Positions 22,036 through 31,800 of a DNA stretch of 64,000 nucleotides are shown piece by piece; positions within the stretch are counted from its first letter, which is position 1; each line of letters opens with the position of its first letter. The position numbers were made by a program, and so were the translations under genes. This DNA comes from Symbiodinium natans (lineage: Eukaryota; Sar; Dinophyceae; Suessiales; Symbiodiniaceae), in contig CAJNDS010001313.1 of the NCBI GenBank assembly GCA_905221605.1, positions 677,163 through 741,162 of the forward strand, written 5' to 3'. A model generated the notes under the pieces. That model was given only the letters and a program-made list of their open reading frames with translations, searched no databases and was not told the DNA's origin.

Positions 22036-25000
22036 ATCGACTGCAGTTAGGGCGTAGGGCTTACGCCCCCCCCCCCCCGCCCCTCCCCCTTACAAAAGCT
22101 GGGAAACTCAAAGCCCAAGAGGCCTGACCTAATCCCTCTTGTCCCTAAGCCCAAACCAAACGACCTGAGCCTTCAGCACCATGGAACCCCAAAAGTGCAA
22201 AACCCGAAAAACACGAACTCTTGGGGTTGTACCTTGGACTCCAGGTTGTACCCTTGGGTGTTGTGGACTGCTGTAGGTAACATAAGCCTCGGTAGGAGTA
22301 TCTCAGGGGAACATCCTTGGGGGTCCGAGCTTGATTCCCTTGATAAACCCCAAAATCGTGTAAAACCCAAACTCCTCAAGTGCCCAAGGCGATCTAAGGA
22401 CTACTGGAGTTTAGGGTTTGGGGTTTAGGGTTCAGGGTGTCGGATGGCACGTGGATGAAGTCTGTTTGTCTGCTTCTTGTTGCTCTAAACCCTAACCCCT
22501 AAACCCTAAACCAATCGCTCTTGTTCCTTTGCTCCTTCCTCCGGCCGCTTGTTTCCGCAATCGCCAGGAGCAGAAGCGATATCCAAGGCAGGGCGGATTG
22601 CCCTGGTAGCCCAGTGGTCCCCCTTGTCCCATTTTTTGGGTTCAAAGGTTCCCTTATAATTTAGGGTTTGGGGTTTGGGGTTTAGGGTTTAGGGCACAAG
22701 CAACCCCCCAGCCCGGCACCCTTAGAAACCCGAAGCCCCAAACCCCCAAAAGCGACACCCCCCGCGCCCTAAACCCCATCTAGCACATCAGCTGCACGCC
22801 CCGAGAAAAACCCTGAATCCCTAAGCCCTTAAAGGCCCGAGGCCCCCCTCAAGCCCAAAACCCCAAAAGGCTTGAACCCTTAAAACCCTACACCCCAAAA
22901 CCCCAAAAAAAAAAACCAAAAAACAACCCAACCCCCCACCCCCCCCCAAACCCGCCAGCCTCCGCATTTTCGCCTTGGGCGAGTCCGCTGGCGGGCTTGT
23001 GGTTCTTCGGCACGGCCTTGGCCGGCGCGCCTTCTCAGAGGATTTGGGGTGTAAGGGTTTAAGGGTTTAAGGGATGAAAAGGGTTTTAAGGGTTTATACG
23101 GGTTTAAAAGGGTTTAAAAGGGTTTAAGGGTTTAAGGGTTTAGGGTTTAGGGGTTCAGGATTTCGAGGGTTTAGGGGTTTAGGGGGCTGAGAGGGGTTTT
23201 AGGGCTTTGGTTTCGGGGTTTCTGGGTTTACGGTTCAGGCTTTAGGGGTTTGTAGGTTGGGGTGGGGGGGGGGGGGGGGGGGGGAGGGGGGGGGGGGGGG
23301 GGAGGGGGGGGGGGGGGGTGGGGAGGGAGGGGGGGGGGGGGGGGGGGAGGGGGGGGGGGAGGGGCGAGGGAACAGGTGGTGGGAGGGATGTCCGGAAAGT
23401 TCTCCTCAACATCGCGTCACACATCACCTATAGTTTGAGGGTGAGCGGTTTGCTTGGAGCCAAGCCTAAAACCCCTAACAACCCCCAAAATCCCCTCACC
23501 CTAAATCCCTTCACCCTCAAGCCCCCAGATACTCCACCGAAACCCTAAACCCTAAACCCCAACCAAACCCCAGACCCCAAACCCTAAACCCTAAACCCTA
23601 AACCTTCAACCGGACCTGCCACAGGGCAGCAGCAGACCTCGATCCAGCCCCGATCGCCGGGTACATCCTTTGCGGTCCTGTGGTGTCACCTGGACCATCA
23701 TATTAGGCTTTCGGGTTTGGGGTTTAGGGTTCAGGGTTTCGGTTTAGGGCGTAGGGTTTAGGCTTTAGGGTTCAGGGTGCAGGGTTCAGGCTCAGAGTTT
23801 GGATCAGACTTCGAGTTTATGGCAGGGTTTTGGGCTTCAAGCCCCTAACCCTAAACCCTAAACCCCAAGTAAACCCTAAATAAACCCTAAACCCTAAACC
23901 CTAAATCCTAAACCCTAAACCCTAAACCCTAAACCCTAAACCCTAAACCCTAAACCCTAAACCCTAAACCCTAAACCCTAAACCCTAAACCCTAAACCCC
24001 AGCCCCCGGTTTGGGAATGTACTTCAAGCTTCAGGCCTCCTGGCTTCCAGGCTCCAGCGGTTGGAAGCGGGGGCAAGGATTGGCAAGGTGTGGGGCTTCA
24101 GGGGTTTGTTTTTTTTTTTTTTGTTCCTCTTTTTTTGGTTTGGGGGGGGGGGGGGGGAATTTTAGGGTTTAGGGTTTAGGGTTTGAGTTTAGGGTTTAAG
24201 TTCAGAACATCTTCCCCATTTAGAGCCCCGGAACAAGGGTACAACCTAAAGGGTCCAAGGTAGAGCCTCTAGAAAGGAAGGGACCCTATCTTAGAGAAAC
24301 TGCCCATAGCCATCCTCCACGCTCAACCCCGGAGCTCTGAGCCAAGGAAGGTCAAAAAAGAGATGACGCTCGGCTCGTGCCATCCATTCCGTTTTGTTTA
24401 TCAGGTTGTGCACCTTGGGAAGTTGTAGCCCCCAGGCTTTCCAGCCCAAACTCAGGGTGGTCGAGGGTTTAGGGTGGTTTGGAGGTCTGGTAGGTTGTAC
24501 GGGTAGTAGCTTCCAACCGCAGTTATCTCAGCGGCGTTGTGGAAAGACGTGTTGCATCATCGGTGCAGACTCAATCCACGACCTGAAACCTACACTCCCT
24601 AAAGCAATCCCAAAAGCCTAAACCCTAAACCCTCCACTTAGAAGCTCTTTTGACTTAGTAATTCTGCTTGGTATCCCCATTAGAATCCCCGTAACCCAGT
24701 CAAAACGAGCTTCCGAGTAGGTCACTCCATGCCAGAAGATCAGATCTCTCATGGCATCTGTCTATTTCGAGGGTCGCAAGTGGGTACGTCAGAGAGCCCC
24801 CCACTCAAGGTATCAGGGCTGTTACCTCCACTTTGTATTCCCTAAACCCTAAACCCTAAACCCTAAACCCTGAGCCTACTTGCTGAGTGGATCCTCCAAG
24901 TATTTCGCTCCTCCCTCACAAATCGAGGATGCCGCCGTCTTGCGTGGCTCCGGCCTCAGTGTCTAGGACCCAGAGTAGGCCCTTATTCCCTGTTTTAGGT

Positions 25001-25777
25001 CTATAAGGTTCCCTTCAACCCCCTTTAATGCAAAAAATGGCACCCTTTTGCATTCCTGGGTTACTCCTGGGTCACCCTAAACCCTAAACCCTAAACCCTA
25101 AACCCTAAACCCTAAACCCTAAACCCCCTTAGGTATCTCCTGGGTCCAGGTGTTTGTCAGAAAGTTCTGAAAGTGTGAACGGCCAGGGCGGCTTCAGGCT
25201 GCTGTTGGCGGTTTGGATTTTACCTGCTGGTTTCCGAGATTGGGGGGGTACCTTATCGGGTCCTTGTTACAAGGGGATCCTACTATTTAAAGTTCTATTC
25301 CGGGGGTCCCCCCTATTTTCGTAAATCCCCCCAGGCCCACTCGGCCTGTGTAGAAGTTGCTGCGTCTTCTACGAGCTCAAGAGGTGAGCTACCAAGCTGT
25401 AGCTGTCATAAGACCCTAAACCCTAAACCCTAAACCCGACTGATAGGTCATGCAAGCTGTAGCTGCTATAAGACCCTAAACCCTAAACCCTAAACCCTAA
25501 ACCCTAAACCCTAAACCCTAAACCCTAAACCCTAAACCCTAAACCCTAAACCCGACTGATAGGTCAGGTTTAGGAGACCGGCCACCTTTCTTGGCTTTGG
25601 TGTCGTTGCAATACCTCGACCCGAAACCCTGAACCCTAAACTTGGGAACCCAAGCCCCCAACCCGAAACCCGAACTAAACCCTGGAGCCTCAACCCCAAA
25701 CCGGAGGATTTTAGTAGGGCTTGAGGCTGCAACCATGCACCTACTATTTACTATTTGCTTAAGAACCCCCCCCCCCC

Positions 25778-25812
<35 letters not shown>

Positions 25813-28800
25813 AAATAACTAGAAGATGATCAACCCTACACTACCCTGACAAGGAAGAAGATGGTTTATTCTTTTGGGTGGCTCTTAAGCTAAGTGCAGA
25901 CAATGGGCTGCAGGGATTAATATAGGGGTCGGCATGATCACTAACAGTGTTCCCGTATGATCCCTATATAAGTATACCATAAATATATCTATACGATAAT
26001 AACCCCCAAAGCCTCATTCTAAGCATTGAGGACCCTATATCGGGCTTTAAATTTAAGGGTTGGGGTTAGTTGCCAATGGTGTTCCCTTCTGGTCGCTATA
26101 TAAGTATACAATACTAGCCCCAAAACCCTCTTCTAGTTGTTAACGACCCTAAATCAGGCTCTAAGTGTTGTGGCTTGGAGTTTGGGGGTTTAAACCCTTA
26201 TACTTCTGCAAAACCCTATAAAGCCCGATTAAACCCTGCAAGCCCCAACAAATTTAGCTTTAGGGGGTTGGGGTTTCGGAGTTTGAGGTTCTTGTGTGTG
26301 TGGGGGGCTGCCGAGATGCCAGTGCACTTGAGGTTGCATCAGTCCAAGGCATTCAACTCAAGGGCTGTGAAGGGTTTAGGGTTTAGGGTTTAGGGTTTAG
26401 GGTTTAGGGTTTAGGGTTTAGGGTTTAGGGTTCATTTTCAGGTTTCGGGTTTCGGGGAATCTTTCGAGTCTAGGATTACACTCGCAGGCTTCGAGTCATG
26501 GCCTGAAGGGAGCAGAGCCTTCTTTGCCGCAGGTCGGAATTGCCAAGATCCTGCGGAGAGCTTAAGAGAATTCCGACACATGGGGCTAGCTTGGTGACTC
26601 TGAAAGTGAACAAAGACTCACATTGCAGAAGCCTTCTAAACCCTAAACCCTGAAGACCCCAAGCCCTCAAGCCTAAAGCCTGACCTCTAAACCCAAGTCA
26701 ACCTCCTTATCGTCCGACGGTTTTCCATGCTTCCGGTGGCAGCCTCTACCGGGACCCTGAATGCGACCCTTGAATTCAGGGTGGCGTCTTTTTCTTCAGG
26801 TTCTGGGTTTCTACCAAAAACCCACCGAGGAGCGTCTCTGCAGGGTTTAAGGTTTAGGGTTGTGGTTTTGAGGGTTTACAATACCTGCGTAAGACCAAAC
26901 AGAGCAGAACCCGGAACAACCCCCTAAATCCGAAACCCCCACGCCCCTTGGCCTTCACACCCAAGGAGACTAAGGCCTCAATCCACAACCCGAAGCTCCA
27001 AGCCCACCCTCAAACCCCGCATGTTCAACCTTCGCTTTTCCTTCAGAAACTTGTGCCCTCAAGCCTCAATCCTTTGTGGTGCTTTACTGTAACTTTACAT
27101 CTTTAGCCTTTTTGGGTTTATTGGGTTTCTTAAGAAGGCAGCTAAAAATTAAATTTATAGCTACCCTCCTGAGTGCAGCCAAGAATCCTGAACCACACAA
27201 GCTACGAAAGCCTGAAGCGTAGCAACTCCTGATGCCAAGGTCCCGGTTTTTTCCGAAGCTGCCCCTGCCGGGTGTTGACGTCAAGTACCTGGCTGAGCCT
27301 TCTCCTAGGATCCCGAAGATTTAGGGTTTAGGGTTAGGGTTTAGGGTTTAGGGTTTAGGGTTTAGGGTTTAGGGTTCCGGCTTGTTAAGGCATAGGTTGG
27401 CCCCTGTGAACTGAAGGGTTGCCTTTTGGCGGGGAGGTTTTCCTTGGAATTCGAAGGGTTCCAAGACCTTAGGCTTGGGATTCAGTGTTTAGGGTTTAGG
27501 GTTTAGGGTTTAGGGTTTAGGGTTTGGGATTTATGGTTTTTGGACTTAGGGCTGTGGGTTCTGTCTTCCGTTCGTAAGCCCGAGGGGTACATCGACTAAA
27601 GGGTGGGGGGGGAAGGGGGGTCTCTTGACACGAAGATGCCGGGTTTAGGGTTGTAGGGGTGGGCCTTATGACTCTCGGGGGGGTGGGAAGGGCATCAACT
27701 CACTTGGTCTGAATAAGGAATTAGGGTTTAGGGTTTAGGGTTTCGGGTTTAGGGTTTAGGGTTTTGGTCTCAATAAGGAATCAGGTGCTCTGAAAACAAA
27801 GTCAGGTTGCCTGAGACACCCCAGGAGCCCTTCGCCCCGAGCCAGGCCTGCTTTCTGTAGGATGTAGGGCTCAGGGTCACCCTAAACCCTAAACCCTAAA
27901 CCCTAAACCCTAAACCCTAAACCCCCCTTGGACAACAAAGCCCTAAAGCCATATGATGTCAAGGTCCACCTTTGATGAGGCATTCGGGGATCCTCGCTGG
28001 GCGGCGGCGGGGAAGGCTTGTGCAGGGTTTAGGGCTTTAGGCCTTAGGGTTTAGGGTTGAGGGGGTTTGGGTTTAGGGCCAGCTGTATTGGGGGTGTGGA
28101 GGGGTGGGGGAGGGAGGGGGTTAGGGTTTGGGTCGGCTGCAATACGCCCTCTGCGCGCAGGGGGTTCGCGGGGGGGGGGGGGGGGGGGGTCAGATACCTC
28201 CCGAACTCGACCGGCCTGAAAGCCCGAAGCCCAAATTGCCGGTCTCCCCTTTTGATGTGGCAGGGTCTGCTTCCTGATAGCTTCTTGCCTCCCCAGTAGC
28301 CTAGTTGTGGTAGACTCTGTGCTTTGTGCCGAAGTGCCGAAGGGACGTTTTCAGCGACGCCATTTCAGAAGGGTTTAGGGTTTGGAGGAGGGGTCCTCAT
28401 TTCTGGCTTGTACGATTCAGAAACAGGAACCCTTTGAACATATTAGATCATATGTTATAAGGTATGAGGTGCCCGAGGTAAAGGGCTCCATGTTCGGGCC
28501 AACACTGCAGACCCCAGACGGATGTTTTGTGTAGGCTTGGGGGCTTTCAAAGAGGGAAGCCCAAGGAAAGTGTGACCCTAAACCCGAAACCTAAACCGGA
28601 CCAAACCGGGTCAGGACCCGCTCCGCTTGCTTACGTCTTCCCTTAGTGGGTTTAAGAGGATCATGGTCTTGGAGCATTTTTCCAGGGCGGTCCTTGATAA
28701 GGATCCCAAAAGAGGGAACCCGAACCGAGGGCCCCTAGGTAGCGCACAAAAGTGTGCCGCAGAGGCCCCAGCCGCCGCGAAGAAGGCAAGCAAAAGCAGC

Positions 28801-31800
28801 AAACAGCCCCTTCCATTGGGGAAAGGGAAGATACCCTAGACCCTAAACCGTAAACCCTAAACCCTAAACCCTAAACCCTAAACCCTACGAAACTCTTCAC
28901 AAGCAGTGGTGGGAGCGAGGCAGACCCCATCGTCCTCCGCGTCCTCGATGCGCCGATGCACGTGAGGACCACACTGCAACCCCAGAAACATCAACTTCTA
29001 GGGTTCTTAAGGGTTAAGGGTTTGGGGTTTAGGGTTTAGGGTTTAGGGGGGCTTCATGGAGGGTAGGTACCTAGAAAAACCTTAAGGGAAGCCTGGGGGA
29101 GCCTTGGGGAGTGGTCCGTAGGGCCCTAAATCCTAAACCCTCGGTTTCGTAACCTACCCTAGCTGTAAGCTCGCCCGAAAAGGAGTGAAGGAAAAAAAAA
29201 CACATAAACCCTGTAAGCCCCAAACCTTATCGTAAAGTTTGGGGCGAACGACGTGAAGATGTGACATCTCCGCACTCTCCAACCCTACTTGGAGGTTCAT
29301 GGGGTACTTATGGCCCCAATTTATAGCTGTACTCATAAGCTCCCTAAGTCCCCTAAGTAGGTGAAAAGTACAGATATATTTCACCCTGTACCCTAAACCC
29401 TAAAACCTAAAACCCTAACCCCTAACCCCTAAATCCTAAACCCTAAATCCTAAACCCTAAACCCCTAAACCCTAAACCCTAATAAGTACCCATGAACCTC
29501 CAACCCCAGGACCGGCGCACAGAGTTTGCAAGCCATGGAGTTTGTGAACAACCCGGCGACTGGACTGTGCTTGCTTGATTGAGGGGTCGGAATAAGCATT
29601 AAAAAAATATTCCCTTACGGCCCCTCCATAAATTAGGGGAGTTTGTGAACAACCCGGCGGCTGGAGTTCAAATCGGCTGAGGGGTTTCGGGGTTTGGGCT
29701 TTTCGGGGGTTTGGCGGGTTTAGGGGTTTGGGGGGTTCAGGGGTTTAGGGTTTTGAGGGGTTTGGGGGTTTACGGTTTCAGGGTTTCAGGGCAGCTTAAA
29801 GTCGAGGGCTTCAGCACGTTGAGGGTTTAGGGTTCGGGGTTTAGGGTTTTAGCTTCATCCGGAGAGACACAGCAGCAGATTGTTCCGTTCACATACGAGC
29901 CAAACCTGCGTAGCTTGCCTTTCTACCTCCTTGGCAGTTCGTGTGACTTTCGCCAGCTTCTTTTGCAATGGGTACCCTTGGGATGTGCCGTGTATCCTAC
30001 TCCGCTCTCCCTAAACCCTAAACCCTAAATCGAGCATGCTGCAACGCCACGCACAGCCGAGGAGAACCAAAAGAAGTTCAAAGCCCCGCTCGCCATGATC
30101 ATAGGCCCATCGGGGCTCTGCTTGCCACACCCTAAACCCTCAACCCTAATCCCTAAGCCCTAAACCCTCAACCCTAAACCCTAAACTCGAGTTTAGGGTT
30201 TGGGGTTTATGGTTTCAGTTCAAACTTAAAAATGCGCAGTGGGGGCCAGGAAGGTTGAGATCTGGAAGGCGCGGACTGCTGCATACATGCCTCACCATGA
30301 GGCTTCCTTGCTTCTCTACACGAGCCTCCCCGGAGAAGCAGAGGCTGAGTTGGAGCATACACCCGTGGAATCAACAGCGAGGGTGGCATAGACTACATCC
30401 TGAACACCCTGAAGGCCCGCCATGGAGCAGAAGGCTTTACCCGAGGGGCTTCGCACTTCCGCGAACCGCAAAAAACTGGTAGAAAAGTCCCTGGAGGCCC
30501 TCGGCGTGGACACTACCGGCATGTACGAAATTCCGAATCGAGCGGGAATCGAGTGCTGGAGCGTGCGAGGTCAACTCCTTCCGATAGTCGCATACTCGCC
30601 CACCCCTTCAAGCAGTGTTGGAGGGGCTACCTGTCAGGATCGCATGATGTAGGGCCCATTCAGAGCTGACAAGCCCCGAAGCCCTACACCCTAATCCCTA
30701 AACCCTTCACGCTTTTATCCCCTTAACCCTACAAATGCCCAGATCCCTCAGTCGCCCTAAGCCCAAAACGGTGTTTAGGGGTTTCAGGTTTCGGGGTTTA
30801 GGGATAAATGGCTAAGGGTTGGTGGGCGGAATTAGGGTGCTTGAGGGAAAGGTTCGGGGGTTTATGGTTTTGGGTTTAGGGTTCCGAGTTCCGGCAGCCA
30901 CATGTCGCCTGAAGCCTGTGGCCCGGCCAGGAGAGAAGGAGGTGCGAGCCGGGTGCTCAGCGGGCGGCTTCGGGAATAGTACCCTAAACCCTATAAACCC
31001 TAAACCCTAAACCGAAATACCTAGATTTTTCTGGAGGGTTCGAGGTGGTCTTCGAATCTTTGGTTGTCAAACCACTGATTGATATCCGCAGAAACCTGAA
31101 CTGTCAGGAATGACTTGAACAAGTGCCGGCAGATGGCACATGTGAAAGAAGGTTTTTTTTCGCAGAGAAACAGAAAGCATTGGTTTCGGGGGGGGGGGGG
31201 GGGGGCGCAAGTATGGCACGCACCGTCAAAGAACACAAAACTCCACAGAATCTTCAGAGCATCCGGCTCATGGCACCGCGTTTGCTCCCAAACCACGCAA
31301 CCTAAGCCCTAAACCCCAAAGCAAATCTTGAATGCGACTATCACAACACTCTGCGGTTCCTTGCCGTAACTGTCGCCTGAGATCCTTGGCCGGTTGGGGG
31401 TTCTACTTTCTGAGACCCAGAGTCGGCCCAGACTCTCTTTGTTTGGGCTAAGGTTCCTGAAAAAAAAAAACCTGACAACCAAAAAGAGCACCACTACTTA
31501 TTCCTAGGCTACTCCTGCCCCTAAACCCTGACCCTAGACCCTAGACCCTAAACCCTAAACCCTAGCTGGAGACATGACCTCGAGGTTGACACGGGCGCGG
31601 CCTTTGATCTTTTCCTGACCGCAGGCTCGGAGGATAAGCCGGGTGCTCAGAGTCCACAGCGGTTAGGGTTTAGGGTTTCGGGTTTAGGGTTTAGGATTTA
31701 GGGCTTAGGCCTGCAGTGCTGGAGGGGATTCGAGTGCTTTAGGACCTAGATTAAGGTTTAGGGTTTAGGGAGGGGTTTCAGGTTTTAGTAAAGTTTCGAG

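Noticed and set aside
30035-30125. DEAD-box helicase fragment (APLAMIIGP)
   Set aside because: The residues after it (SGLCLPH or, spliced, SGHDLEVD) fit the MGL Asp loop and the phase-matched neighbours, not APTRELxxQ.
31021-31296. Minus-strand frame with CAICRHLF (RING-like)
   Set aside because: Only one CxxC, no second half of a RING, and the frame runs through a G18 tract.
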